From the NCBI GenBank assembly GCA_026984045.1, contig JALSSV010000013.1:1-64000 (forward strand): a stretch of 64,000 nt of DNA, in the 5' to 3' direction. The position numbers were made by a program, and so were the translations under genes. Shown piece by piece: positions 25,435-37,511 of the stretch. Source of the DNA: Chromatiales bacterium. GTDB lineage: Bacteria > Pseudomonadota > Gammaproteobacteria > UBA6429 > Thiohalophilaceae. Positions within the stretch are counted from its first letter, which is position 1. Each line of letters starts with the position of its first letter. A model generated the notes under the pieces. The model made no database searches, was not told where the DNA came from, and worked only from the letters and a program-made list of their open reading frames with translations.

Positions 25435-28284
25435 ATGACCGCACCGGTTCAGGAATTGCGGCGGGTTCACCGTCGTCTGCTCGGGATCATCCTCGGCAGC
25501 TATGCCGTCGCGCCCCCGATCGGCTATGCCGTGAGCCTGATCTTCGGCGCAGTCGATCCCCTGCGGCTGCTGGCCTGGCCGGTGTGGCCGGCTCTGCTGG
25601 CCATCCATCTTGGCCTGCTGGGCTGGATGTGGCACCACTTCCGCGATCTCTTCGCCCCCCTGCGCCAGCCGCAGCAGGGCGACCCACGCCTCTCGCTGCA
25701 GGGCTTCGGCAACAGTTACTGGACCTTCTACCTGCTCTACGTGCTGATCCTGCCCACCGTGCAATACTGGCTCGGGGCCGGCGACACGCCCCGGCCCAGC
25801 GGCCTGCTGCACGCCATCCTCTTGCAACTGGTGGTGGCCATCCTGGTGGGCATGCCGGGCTATCTCGAAGCCCTGGCCCTGCTCGGGCGGGCGGCCCACC
25901 ATACCGGCCTGGATCGCATCCACGTCTCCATGCGCAGCAAGATCCTGCTGATCGGCGCCTACATGCCGCTGCTGATGACCACCGTGCTGTTGCGTTACGA
26001 CTGGTCCCGCACCGGCCGTCTCAACTCCGAGCTGTGGCTGGCCTGGCTGGCGCTGGGGATGGTCGCCTTCGTGATCACCCTGATCGCCGTGCGCAGCCTG
26101 CGCCAGTCCCTGGCCCCCGTGCAGGAGGTGATCAGCAGCAGCGATGCCAGCGACTATGCCGGCCTGGCCCGCCGTCTGCGGCCCCGCTCCCTCGACGAGA
26201 TCGGCTATCTGATCCAGACCCTGGGACGCCTCTTCCACCGGCTCGGCGAGCAGGAATCCCACATGCGCGCCATCTTCGACCATGCCGCCGAGGGCATCAT
26301 CGTGATCGACACCGAAGGCCGGGTGGAGACCCTCAACCCGGCGGCCGAACGACTGTTCGGTCATCCGGCCGAAACCATTCGCGGCCAGGACATCGCCCGG
26401 CTGCTGCCCGACCTCGACCTGTCTGCCCTGCGGGAGGCCGGCCACCTGGCCGAGACCGAACACGCAGGGCGCCACGCCTCGGACGCCGAGCTGCCGGTCT
26501 CCCTGCGCGCCAGTGCCATGCAGATGGACGACCGGATCTACTACACCCTGCTGGTGGCCGACATCTCCGAGCGCAAGGCCACGGAGCAGATGCTGCTGGA
26601 AGCCGAGGCCCGCTACCGGGATCTGGTGGAGACCGCCCACGACCTGGTCTGGTCCATGGACGCCGAGGGCCGCTGGACCTACCTGAACGATGCCGTGATC
26701 CGGATCTACGGCTACACGCCGGCGGAAATGCTGCACCGCCGTTTCAGCGACTTCCAGGCCCCCGAGTCGGCATCGCGGGATGCCGAGGCACAGGCGGCCC
26801 TGCAGCGGGGCGAGGAACTGGTCAACTACGAAACCGTGCACCTCGACCGCAACGGCAACCGGCGCTACATCAGCTTCAACGCCCGTCCCCAGTACGATGC
26901 CGAGGGCCGGCTGGTGCAGATCACCGGCACCGCCCACGACATCACCGAACAGAAGGCCTATGAACAGGAGCTGGCCTACCAGGCCCAGCACGACAGCCTC
27001 ACCCGGCTCTACAACCGCAACTACTTCCAGCGTGAACTGGTCCGGGAAGTGGCGCGCGCCCAGCGCGGCCAGACCCGCTTCGCGCTGCTGTACCTGGATC
27101 TGGATCAGTTCAAGTACGTGAACGACACCCAGGGCCACGCCGCCGGCGACCGCCTGCTGGTGGAATGTGCCGATCTCCTGCGCCAGCATCTGCGGGAAGG
27201 GGATCTGCTGGCCCGCTTCGGCGGTGACGAATTCACCCTGCTGCTGTTCGACGTGGACGAACACGGCGCCACCCGGGTGGCCGAATACATCCGCCAGCTC
27301 TTCGAACACTACCGCTTCGTGGACGCCGGCAAGACCTTCAACGTGACCGCCAGCATCGGCATCTCGCTGGTGCACGACGAACCCCTGGACGCCGACGAGG
27401 CCCTGGCACGGGCGGATCTGGCCTGCAACATCGCCAAGAGCCAGGGCCGCAACCGCCTGCACCTGTTCGACCCGGCCGATCGGCGCAAGGACGGGATGGC
27501 CGAAGACATGGGCTGGGCCGCGCGGGTGCGGGAGGCCTTCGAGCAGGATCGTTTCAAGCTGGCCTTCCAGCCCATCATCGCCATCGACAGCGGCGAGATC
27601 CACGACTACGAGGTGCTGCTGCGCATGACCCTCGACGACGGCGACGTGATCCTGCCCGGCGGCTTCATGCCGGCCGCGGAGCGCTTCGGCCTGATCCACC
27701 AGGTGGATCGCTGGACCGTGCGCCGGGCCATGGAGACCCTGGCCGATCTGCGCGCCCGCGACAACAGCGTGCGCTTCGCCATCAACCTTTCCGGGCGGGC
27801 CTTCGAGGACGAGGCCCTGCTGCCGCTGATCCACGGCATCCTGGTGGAAACCGGCCTCGATCCGGAGGCCCTCACCTTCGAGATCACCGAATCGGCGGCC
27901 ATCTCCAATCTCTCCGCCGCCACCGCCTTCATCCACCAGCTCAAGGACATGGGCTGCCAGTTCGCCCTCGACGACTTCGGCACCGGTTTCTCCTCCTTCG
28001 CCTACCTCAAGCACCTGCCGGTGGACAAGCTCAAGATCGACGGCTCCTTCGTGCGCGGCCTGGCCGAGTCGCGGGTGGACCAGGCCATGGTCCAGTCCAT
28101 GAACGAGATCGCCCACGCCCTGGGCAAGCAGACCATCGCCGAATTCGTGGAAAATGCCGCCACCCTCAAGCTCCTGCGCCGCTACGGCGTGGACTTCGCC
28201 CAGGGCCACTTCCTCAGCCGCCCCCTGAGCCGGGTCACCCGCTTCCCCGACGTGCCTGCCCGGGGGATGACGGGTAGCGGGTAG
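25435..28284 (+). CDS. membrane PAS-PAS-GGDEF-EAL cyclic di-GMP protein
   Basis: 949 residues. About six N-terminal membrane helices lie between residues 15 and 220 (a seven-helix-like sensor region), followed by two PAS domains (about 275-380 and 395-510). The GGDEF domain has ARFGGDEF with REGD upstream as an RxxD inhibitory site, and the EAL domain has EVLLRM in the EAL position, INLSG, FEITESA, DDFGTGFSS and LKIDGSFV. The phosphodiesterase residues look complete and the cyclase motif is intact, so activity could go either way. It probably senses a membrane or redox signal. The last codons and the stop are supplied by a GGGTAGC repeat. Confidence 0.92.
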   Translation: MTAPVQELRRVHRRLLGIILGSYAVAPPIGYAVSLIFGAVDPLRLLAWPVWPALLAIHLGLLGWMWHHFRDLFAPLRQPQQGDPRLSLQGFGNSYWTFYLLYVLILPTVQYWLGAGDTPRPSGLLHAILLQLVVAILVGMPGYLEALALLGRAAHHTGLDRIHVSMRSKILLIGAYMPLLMTTVLLRYDWSRTGRLNSELWLAWLALGMVAFVITLIAVRSLRQSLAPVQEVISSSDASDYAGLARRLRPRSLDEIGYLIQTLGRLFHRLGEQESHMRAIFDHAAEGIIVIDTEGRVETLNPAAERLFGHPAETIRGQDIARLLPDLDLSALREAGHLAETEHAGRHASDAELPVSLRASAMQMDDRIYYTLLVADISERKATEQMLLEAEARYRDLVETAHDLVWSMDAEGRWTYLNDAVIRIYGYTPAEMLHRRFSDFQAPESASRDAEAQAALQRGEELVNYETVHLDRNGNRRYISFNARPQYDAEGRLVQITGTAHDITEQKAYEQELAYQAQHDSLTRLYNRNYFQRELVREVARAQRGQTRFALLYLDLDQFKYVNDTQGHAAGDRLLVECADLLRQHLREGDLLARFGGDEFTLLLFDVDEHGATRVAEYIRQLFEHYRFVDAGKTFNVTASIGISLVHDEPLDADEALARADLACNIAKSQGRNRLHLFDPADRRKDGMAEDMGWAARVREAFEQDRFKLAFQPIIAIDSGEIHDYEVLLRMTLDDGDVILPGGFMPAAERFGLIHQVDRWTVRRAMETLADLRARDNSVRFAINLSGRAFEDEALLPLIHGILVETGLDPEALTFEITESAAISNLSAATAFIHQLKDMGCQFALDDFGTGFSSFAYLKHLPVDKLKIDGSFVRGLAESRVDQAMVQSMNEIAHALGKQTIAEFVENAATLKLLRRYGVDFAQGHFLSRPLSRVTRFPDVPARGMTGSG

Positions 28285-28363
28285 CGGGTGGCGGGTAGCT
28301 GGGAACGGCGTTGGAGAGATGGCTTCGAGATAAGGACAATCCTGCCAGCCACCAGCCACCCGC
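28271..28363. repeat. inverted GGGTAGC/GGGTGGC repeat
   Basis: Left arm 28271-28303 is built of GGGTAGC and GGGTGGC units; right arm 28345-28363 (CCAGCCACCAGCCACCCGC) is its approximate complement. The left arm runs into the 3' end of the preceding gene and forms its stop codon. It may act as a terminator by folding. Confidence 0.6.
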
Positions 28364-28421
28364 AACCAAACCTGGTCCGCCCCTTGCATGGATTCCCGGA
28401 AATCCGCGTCCGGAGAACCCC

Positions 28422-28955
28422 ATGATCCGCCCGTTGCTCATCGCCCTGCTGGTTCTGGCCACCGCCGCCTGCACCCTCGAACGCCGGCCGCCCCGCCATC
28501 CCTGGCTGGCCACGCCCTTCGTCGCCGGCGAGGTGGACGCCGCCCGCGAGGTGGCCAGCCGCGTGATTCCCTGCCTGCAACCGGCCGCCAGCCCCCGCCA
28601 GCAAGTCGAACACCAGCGCTGCCAGGCCCGTTACCTCAGCCCCGATCTGCTGCGCGGCGCCAGCCGCCATCCACTGCCCCTGGAATGGCTCGGCGGCCTG
28701 ACCCTCTCCACCCTCGGCCCCTGCGACGCCCAGGACGCCCGCATGTTCTCCCACACCGGCACCACCTGGCCCCGGCACATGCGCCTGTGGCTGTGTGCCG
28801 ACAGCCAGATCGACTCGGACATGGCCCGGGTGGTGGTGCAATACGTGCGCGAACCGAAGACCGGCCTGCAGATCGGCGGCGTGAAACTGGTGCGCCTGTG
28901 GCCGCTGGACGACCGGCAGAGTTACAACCCCTACCTGCGCAATCTGCACCGGTGA
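28422..28955 (+). CDS. predicted lipoprotein, unknown function
   Basis: 177 residues from the ATG at 28422 with a CGGAGAA ribosome site. The start MIRPLLIALLVLATAACTLE has a lipobox with the acylated Cys at about 17. The remainder has five further Cys residues, consistent with disulfides in the periplasm, and the segments EWLGGLTLSTLGPCDAQDAR and MARVVVQYVREPKTGLQIGG. I do not recognise the family. It stands alone between the GGDEF-EAL gene and uvrD and is followed by repeat sequence. Confidence 0.65.
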   Translation: MIRPLLIALLVLATAACTLERRPPRHPWLATPFVAGEVDAAREVASRVIPCLQPAASPRQQVEHQRCQARYLSPDLLRGASRHPLPLEWLGGLTLSTLGPCDAQDARMFSHTGTTWPRHMRLWLCADSQIDSDMARVVVQYVREPKTGLQIGGVKLVRLWPLDDRQSYNPYLRNLHR

Positions 28956-28960
28956 GCGGT

Positions 28961-29004
28961 GGTGGAAAGAACACGGAGACCACGGAGGCACGAAGGACAC
29001 GGAG
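28961..29004 (+). repeat. 44-bp dispersed repeat, GGTGGAAAGAAC family
   Basis: Starts GGTGGAAAGAACACGGAG and continues as purine-rich ACGGAG-like units. The same 44-bp length and start occurs at 49691-49734. It begins right after the lipoprotein stop. Confidence 0.65.
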
Positions 29005-29046
29005 ATGCGACCGGAGGTCGGCCCCCGTGTGCCCCGCCTGCCTGAT

Positions 29047-29068
29047 GTGGGGCTGAAGCCCGACCTAC
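29047..29068 (-). repeat. REP element, family iii (GTAGGTCGGGC type)
   Basis: Minus strand: GTAGGTCGGGCTTCAGCCCC then AC, a GTAG-headed palindrome with stem GGGCT/AGCCC. Related dyads lie at 41650-41705. It sits between the lipoprotein and uvrD ends. Confidence 0.6.
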
Positions 29069-29105
29069 ATGGTGCAATGTTCGGGCTGGCGTTGAAAAAC
29101 CCCGC

Positions 29106-31271
<2,166 letters not shown>

Positions 31272-31374
31272 CACCGCATTCTACCATCCGCTAGGCAGGG
31301 CCGCGGGCCCATGGCATCATGCCCGTGAACAGGCAAGGAGCCCTGCGGCCACGACACCGCCGGCCGGGAACACC

Positions 31375-32985
31375 ATGAGCACCGACGTCGAAGACAAGCT
31401 GCGCGCCCTGCGCGAGCAATACGCCCGGCATCTGCCGGACAAAATTGCCACCTTTCGCGCCAAGTGGCAGGCGGCCTGCGAACGGCCCGACGATCCCGCC
31501 CCCTTCCGCCATCTGCTGCACGAACTGCACACCCTGGCCGGGTCCGGCGCCAGCTTCGGCTTTCCCCGGGTAAGCCGCCTGGCACGCCTGGCCGAACAGA
31601 GCCTGCAGCGGCATCTCGAGACACCGGGCGCCCTGTCCCTGCCGGCGAGCCAGGCGGAGATCGCCGCGCTGCTGGAACGCCTGGCCGCGGCCGCGCAGGC
31701 CACCGGCGCCCCTGCCGAACCGGCGCCGGCCGAGGGCCCGCCCTCGCGCCACATCCATCTGCATGTCACCGACGCGGAGGAACGGCAACGACTGATCCGC
31801 CAGCTCGAACTCTACGGCCACGAAGTCCGTCATTTCGAGAGCCTCGCGGCCCTGGCCGCCGCCGCGCAGGAGGCCACGCCGGCCCTGCGCATCGTCGAAC
31901 TCGGCGAGACGTCCGCGGATCCGGATCGCCTGCGCCAGGCCTTCCGCCAGGATCCCGCCGAGTGTCCGCTGATCGCCATCGCCGCCGATGCCGATCTGTC
32001 GCTTCGGCTGCAGGCCGTGCGCCTCGGCGCTGCCGCCTTCTTCGCGCGCCCGGTGGACCCGGATCGGTTCATCGACACGGTGGACAAGCTGCTGCATCTC
32101 CAGGCCCAGGATCCCTACCGCATCCTGATCGTGGACGACGATCACCCGGCCGCCGAGCTCTACGCCGGCACCCTCAAACAGGCCGGCATGCTCACCCGGG
32201 TGGTGACCCGCCCCGAGGCGGTGCTGGAGCAGATGCGCGAATTCAACCCGGAGCTGGTGCTGGTGGATCTGAACCTGCCGGGCTGCCACGGCACCGAGCT
32301 GGCGGCAGTGATCCGCCAGTGCGAGGCCCACGTGAGCACGCCCCTCGTCTTCCTCTCGGCGGAGCGGGACATCGCCTACCAGCTCGAGACCATCCGCCAG
32401 GGCGGCGACGATCTGCTGATCAAGCCCATCGCCGCCGCCCACCTGATCTCGGCCGTGCAGGGCCGCGCCGCCCGCTACCGCCTGCTGCGCTCCTTCATGG
32501 TCCGCGACAGCCTGACCGGCCTGTACAACCACGCCAGCACCAAGGAACTGCTGCAGCGGGAGCTGGCCCGGGCGCGGCGCACCGGCTCGCTGCTGAGCTT
32601 CGTGATGCTCGACATCGATCACTTCAAGCAGGTCAACGACCGGCATGGCCACGCGGTGGGCGACGCGGTCCTGCGGCTGCTGGCGCGCACCCTGCGCCAG
32701 CGCCTGCGGGCCACCGACATCGTCGGCCGCCACGGGGGCGAGGAGTTCGCGGTGATCCTGCCCGAGTGCACCGCCGAGAACGCGCGCAGGGTGATCGACG
32801 CCGTCCGCGAGCGTTTCGCCCGCCTGGCGATCCCGGCCGGAGAGGAAACGCTGTATGTCCACTTCAGCGCCGGCATCGCCGCCTACCCAGAATGGGACAC
32901 CGACTACCAGTTGAGCGAGCAGGCCGACCGCGCCCTGTATGCCGCCAAGGCCGCCGGGCGCAACCGGGTCGAGATCAGTCGCTGA
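31375..32985 (+). CDS. Hpt - degenerate receiver - receiver - GGDEF signalling protein
   Basis: 536 residues, no membrane segment. Residues 1-100 look like an Hpt domain with HTLAGSGASFGF (His52). Residues 125-240 have a receiver-like pattern but the Asp pocket is not clear. The second receiver (about 245-365) has ILIVDDDHPAA and LVDLNLPGCHG with the phospho-acceptor Asp. The GGDEF domain has RHGGEEFAVIL with RATD as an RxxD site, so it should make cyclic di-GMP under phosphorelay control. The histidine kinase is not nearby. Its last 11 bp overlap the 3' end of oxyR on the other strand. Confidence 0.88.
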   Translation: MSTDVEDKLRALREQYARHLPDKIATFRAKWQAACERPDDPAPFRHLLHELHTLAGSGASFGFPRVSRLARLAEQSLQRHLETPGALSLPASQAEIAALLERLAAAAQATGAPAEPAPAEGPPSRHIHLHVTDAEERQRLIRQLELYGHEVRHFESLAALAAAAQEATPALRIVELGETSADPDRLRQAFRQDPAECPLIAIAADADLSLRLQAVRLGAAAFFARPVDPDRFIDTVDKLLHLQAQDPYRILIVDDDHPAAELYAGTLKQAGMLTRVVTRPEAVLEQMREFNPELVLVDLNLPGCHGTELAAVIRQCEAHVSTPLVFLSAERDIAYQLETIRQGGDDLLIKPIAAAHLISAVQGRAARYRLLRSFMVRDSLTGLYNHASTKELLQRELARARRTGSLLSFVMLDIDHFKQVNDRHGHAVGDAVLRLLARTLRQRLRATDIVGRHGGEEFAVILPECTAENARRVIDAVRERFARLAIPAGEETLYVHFSAGIAAYPEWDTDYQLSEQADRALYAAKAAGRNRVEISR

Positions 32986-33898
32986 GCCGTTCCACGCAGG
33001 TCATGCGCACCTGGCCGATGGCCTGGCGCAGGGCCTCGATGGCCTTCGGCCGCGGAAAGGTCGCCCGCCAGGCCAGGGCCACGGTGCGCGAAGGCGGCGT
33101 GCCGGCGAAGCGCTTGATGCGCACCAGCCGCTGGGCGTACTGCTCGGCGCCCGCGGCGGTGCAGGGCAGGACCGTGACCCCCATGCCCGAGGCCACCATG
33201 TAGCGGATGGTCTCGAGGGAACTGCCCTCCAGCATCCGGCCGAGCCCGGCGTCGCCCTGCTGGCCGCAGGCCGGGCAGGCCTCGAGCACCTGGTCGCGGA
33301 AACAGTGCCCCGCCCCCAGCATCAGCACCGTCTCCTCGCCCAGATCCGCGGCCGGAATCGCCTCGCGCTCGCGCCAGGGATGGGCGTCCGGGATCAGGAT
33401 CACGAAGGGCTCCCGGTACAGGGGCAGGGTGAGGATACCCGGCTCGTCGAAGGGCAGGGCGATGAGGATCGCGTCCAGCTCGCCGTGGCGCAGCTTCTCG
33501 GCCAGGCGGGCGGTGAAGTTCTCCTCGATGAGCAGCGGCATCTGCGGCGCCCGTTCGTGCAGCACCGGAATCAGGCCGGGCAGCAGGTAGGGGCCGATGG
33601 TGTAGATGGCGCCCAGGCGCAGGGGCGCGTCGAGCTGATCCTTGCCGGCGGAGGCGAGCTGGCGGATCTGCTCAACCTCTTCCAGCACCCGCTGGGCCTG
33701 CGCCACGATCCGCTCGCCCACCGGAGTCACGGTCACCTCGCTCTTGCGCCGCTCGAACAGGGTCACGCCCAGCTCGGCCTCCAGTTTCTTGATGGCGATG
33801 GAGAGGGTCGGCTGGCTCACGTGGCAGGCGGCGGCCGCCTTGCCGAAATGGTGCTCGCGGGCCACCGCGACGATGTAGCGCAGTTCGGTGAGGGTCAT
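32975..33898 (-). CDS. oxyR: LysR-family peroxide sensor OxyR
   Basis: 307 residues (E. coli 305). N-terminal winged helix-turn-helix (ELRYIVAVAREHHFGKAAAA then CHVSQPTLSIAIKKLE). The redox pair falls at Cys199 and Cys208 in GAGHCFRDQVLEAC, the same positions as in E. coli OxyR, so it should be a hydrogen-peroxide-activated transcription factor. Its regulon genes are not in the immediate neighbourhood. Convergent and overlapping by 11 bp with the GGDEF gene. Confidence 0.95.
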   Translation of the reverse strand: MTLTELRYIVAVAREHHFGKAAAACHVSQPTLSIAIKKLEAELGVTLFERRKSEVTVTPVGERIVAQAQRVLEEVEQIRQLASAGKDQLDAPLRLGAIYTIGPYLLPGLIPVLHERAPQMPLLIEENFTARLAEKLRHGELDAILIALPFDEPGILTLPLYREPFVILIPDAHPWREREAIPAADLGEETVLMLGAGHCFRDQVLEACPACGQQGDAGLGRMLEGSSLETIRYMVASGMGVTVLPCTAAGAEQYAQRLVRIKRFAGTPPSRTVALAWRATFPRPKAIEALRQAIGQVRMTCVERLSD

Positions 33899-33955
33899 GC
33901 CCGCATCCTAACAGGCCTATAATCCCCCTTCATCACGCCTTCAGGATCCGGATCG

Positions 33956-35203
33956 ATGAAACGTCTTCTGCTCCTCGCCTGCCTCCTGCTCACACCGCTC
34001 GCCCTCGTGGCCGGCGAACCGCGCAGCGTGGCCGCCGGCGAGGCCGACTTCGAGACGGAAGTCTTCCCCGCCGACGGGCCACGGCTGTTGTGGTTCCCGC
34101 CGGCCCCCGGCTTCGGTGACGCCCAGCGGCGCATTGCCGCGGCCCTGGCGCAGCGGGGCATCGAGGTCTGGCTGGTGGACGTGTTCGCCAGCTATTTCCT
34201 GCCCACCGTTCCCAGCAGCCTGGCAAGGATTCCGGCCGGCGACCTCGCCAACCTGATCGAGGCCGCCGGGGGCGACGGCCGTCGCCTGTTCCTGCTCGGC
34301 AGCGGCCGCGGCAGCCTGCCGCTGCTGCGCGGGGTTCATGCCTGGCAACGCCGCCATCCCGACCGGCCACCACCGCCCGCGTTGCTGCTCAGCCCCCAGT
34401 TCTACGTGGAAACGCCGGACCCGGGCCAGCCCCCCGAGATCCTGCCGGTGGTGCGGCGCACCAACCTGCCCCTGTTCATCCTGCAGCCGAAGAAGTCGCC
34501 CTGGTACTGGAAACTGCCGCAGATCCTGCCGGTGCTGGAAGCGGCGGGCAGCGAGGTGTACGTGCAAATCCTGCCGGGCCTGCGGGACCGCTTCCACTTC
34601 CGCCCCGACGCCAGCGCCGCCGAGCAGGCGGCGGCAAAACGGCTGCCCGGCTGGATCGCCCGCGCCGTGCGCCTGCTCGGGCGCCTGCCCGCCCGCGCCC
34701 GGCCGGTGCGGGCGCTGGACGCCGCCCCGCCCGTCCCGCCCGAAGGCAAGAAGGAACGCCACCTGCGCCCCTGGCAGGGCGATCCCACGCCCCCCGCGCT
34801 CGCGCTGCCGGATCTCGACGGGCGTATCCACCGCCTGGCCGACTACCACGGCCGGGTGGTGCTGGTGAACTTCTGGGCCAGCTGGTGCCCGCCCTGCGTG
34901 CACGAAATGCCCTCCATGCAGGGCCTGGCCGATGCCTTCGCCGATCGCCCCGTCACCATCCTGGCCGTGAACATGGCCGAGGACGAGGCCACCATCCGCC
35001 GCTTCCTGCGCGAGAAGGTGCAGGTGCGCTTCCCCATCCTTCTCGACCGCGACGGCGCCGCCCTCAAACGCTGGCAGGTCTTCGCCTTTCCCACCAGCTA
35101 CCTGCTCGACAAGCAGGGCCGCATCCGCTACGCCCTGTTCGGCGCCATCGACTGGGACACGCCCGAAGTCAGGCGCCTCGTGGAAACCTTGCTGGTGGAG
35201 TGA
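33956..35203 (+). CDS. fusion of alpha/beta-hydrolase-like domain with TlpA-type thioredoxin
   Basis: 415 residues with a signal peptide (MKRLLLLACLLLTPLALVAG). Residues 30-245 look like an alpha/beta-hydrolase (LLWFPPAPGFGDAQRRIAAA, LFLLGSGRGSLPLL), but the nucleophile elbow reads G-S-G-R-G, so the usual central Ser is Gly117 and catalysis is doubtful. Residues 275-415 are a TlpA/ResA-like thioredoxin domain with NFWASWCPPCVHEM (Cys311 and Cys314) and the cis-Pro segment FAFPTSYLLD. It should act in the periplasm on disulfides, perhaps in cytochrome maturation, with the first domain binding a partner. It is divergent from oxyR by 57 bp. Confidence 0.8.
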   Translation: MKRLLLLACLLLTPLALVAGEPRSVAAGEADFETEVFPADGPRLLWFPPAPGFGDAQRRIAAALAQRGIEVWLVDVFASYFLPTVPSSLARIPAGDLANLIEAAGGDGRRLFLLGSGRGSLPLLRGVHAWQRRHPDRPPPPALLLSPQFYVETPDPGQPPEILPVVRRTNLPLFILQPKKSPWYWKLPQILPVLEAAGSEVYVQILPGLRDRFHFRPDASAAEQAAAKRLPGWIARAVRLLGRLPARARPVRALDAAPPVPPEGKKERHLRPWQGDPTPPALALPDLDGRIHRLADYHGRVVLVNFWASWCPPCVHEMPSMQGLADAFADRPVTILAVNMAEDEATIRRFLREKVQVRFPILLDRDGAALKRWQVFAFPTSYLLDKQGRIRYALFGAIDWDTPEVRRLVETLLVE

Positions 35204-35216
35204 GGCGCCTGAACCA

Positions 35217-35232
35217 GTAGGAGCGGCGCCCT
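35217..35232 (+). repeat. truncated REP element, family i
   Basis: GTAGGAGCGGCGCCCT, the first 16 bases of the family-i REP, in the 42-bp gap between the convergent thioredoxin-fusion and hemF genes. Confidence 0.55.
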
Positions 35233-35245
35233 GTGCGTTGAAACC

Positions 35246-36254
<1,009 letters not shown>

Positions 36255-36282
36255 CACTCTTGTATTTTTTCTCTGGGCTGTT

Positions 36283-36840
36283 TCAGCCCTTGCGCAAAAC
36301 CCGCCCGCTGGGGGCGTCGCGGATTTCGGATGGCCGATCGCGGCCGCCGGTCTCGCCTGGCAGGATGAAATCCACGCCCTTGCCGAAGCGTTCGCGCAGC
36401 TGCGCCTCGCTGCGCGCCGGCGGCATCCCGGCGCGGTTGGCGGAGGTGGAGACGACGGGCCCACCGAATGCCTCGCACAGCGCCACCACCAGGGGATGAT
36501 CGCTGACGCGCACCGCGAGGGTGTCGTGCCCGCCACACAACAGGGGAGACACTTCCCCTGCCGCCGGCCAGACCCAGGTCACCGGTCCCGGCCAGGTGGC
36601 GAGCACGGCCGCCTCCCGTTCCGGCGGCAGCGGTTGCAGATACGGGCGCAACTGTTCAAAGGTGGCCGCGACGAGGATCAGGCCCTTGTGCGCCGGCCGC
36701 CCCTTGAGTTCGAGCAGGCGCGCAAGCGCCGCCTCGTTGCGCGGATCGCAACCGAGCCCCCAGACCGCTTCGGTGGGGTAGGCGACGATTCCACCCTGGC
36801 GCAGGACATCGGCAGCGGATTCGATGGCAGTATCGAACAT
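36283..36840 (-). CDS. tsaC: threonylcarbamoyl-AMP synthase (Sua5/YrdC family)
   Basis: 185 residues from ATG 36840 (E. coli TsaC 190). Makes threonylcarbamoyl-AMP from threonine, bicarbonate and ATP for the t6A modification at position 37 of tRNAs. Motifs: GGIVAYPTEAVWGLGCDPRN, RPAHKGLILVAA, WPGPVTWVWPA, LAVRVSDHP and VVSTSANRAG. Cytoplasmic, and close to the length of the stand-alone form without the Sua5 C-domain. It lies between purE and hemF in a dprA-smg-topA-purE-tsaC-hemF run. Confidence 0.95.
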   Translation of the reverse strand: MFDTAIESAADVLRQGGIVAYPTEAVWGLGCDPRNEAALARLLELKGRPAHKGLILVAATFEQLRPYLQPLPPEREAAVLATWPGPVTWVWPAAGEVSPLLCGGHDTLAVRVSDHPLVVALCEAFGGPVVSTSANRAGMPPARSEAQLRERFGKGVDFILPGETGGRDRPSEIRDAPSGRVLRKG

Positions 36841-36852
36841 GACAGGTTCCCT

Positions 36853-36931
36853 GCAGGAGCGGCGCAAGCCGCGACAAAGAGGGGCCCTCGTCACTTGGCC
36901 CGGTATGGCTCGCGGCTTGCGCCGCTCCTGC
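36853..36931. repeat. REPIN-like pair of inverted family-ii REPs
   Basis: Plus-strand copy at 36853-36875 and minus-strand copy at 36910-36931, 34 bp apart, filling the gap between purE and tsaC. The spacer GGGCCCTCGTCACTTGGCCC shares wording with the spacer of the element at 15557-15707. Confidence 0.75.
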
Positions 36932-36946
36932 AGTGGGGCCGAGCTC

Positions 36947-37453
36947 TCAGCCGAGCTGCTTCTGCAGCTCGGCGTCTTTCTTCCGCACCGCTTCGGCGTT
37001 GGCTTCGCGCTCGGCCTTCAGGCGCGCGGTCAGATCCGCGTCGCCCACGCCGATGATCTGGGCGGCGAGGTAAGCGGCATTCCTGGCCCCGGCCTTGCCG
37101 ATGGCCACGGTGGCCACGGGGATGCCGCCCGGCATCTGCACGGTGGACAGCAGCGCGTCCATGCCCTTGAGGGGGCCGCCGTCCATGGGCACGCCGATCA
37201 CCGGCTTGAGGGTGTGGGCGGCCACGGTGCCGGCCAGGTGGGCGGCCAGGCCCGCGGCGGCGATGAACACGGCACAGCCGCGCGACTCGGCATCGGTGAT
37301 GTAGTTGCGGGTGTCCTCGGGGGTGCGATGGGCCGAGGTGATCTTCACCTCGCAGGCCACGCCCAGCGACTTGAGGGTGTCGAGGGTGGCCTGCATCACG
37401 GGCAGATCGGAATCGGAACCCATGAGCACGGCGACGAAAGGGGTGTTGGACAT
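36947..37453 (-). CDS. purE: N5-carboxyaminoimidazole ribonucleotide mutase
   Basis: 168 residues, class I PurE. Moves the carboxyl group of N5-CAIR to carbon 4 in purine synthesis. Motifs: [41 protein letters not shown] and [20 protein letters not shown] (split here for length: [19 protein letters not shown]). Cytoplasmic. PurK is not in the window next to it, which is unusual because purE and purK are often adjacent. The 3' end has an Ala/Glu/Lys-rich tail. Confidence 0.95.
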   Translation of the reverse strand: MSNTPFVAVLMGSDSDLPVMQATLDTLKSLGVACEVKITSAHRTPEDTRNYITDAESRGCAVFIAAAGLAAHLAGTVAAHTLKPVIGVPMDGGPLKGMDALLSTVQMPGGIPVATVAIGKAGARNAAYLAAQIIGVGDADLTARLKAEREANAEAVRKKDAELQKQLG

Positions 37454-37511
37454 GCGATGTTCTCCGGCAAGGGTTGTCGGGGAGGGGACGGGGGCGGCGC
37501 AAGGCCCGCGA

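Noticed and set aside
25378-28389. Minus-strand frame of 1003 residues opposite the GGDEF-EAL gene
   Set aside because: Antisense shadow; no domain motifs, while the sense frame has complete PAS, GGDEF and EAL motifs.
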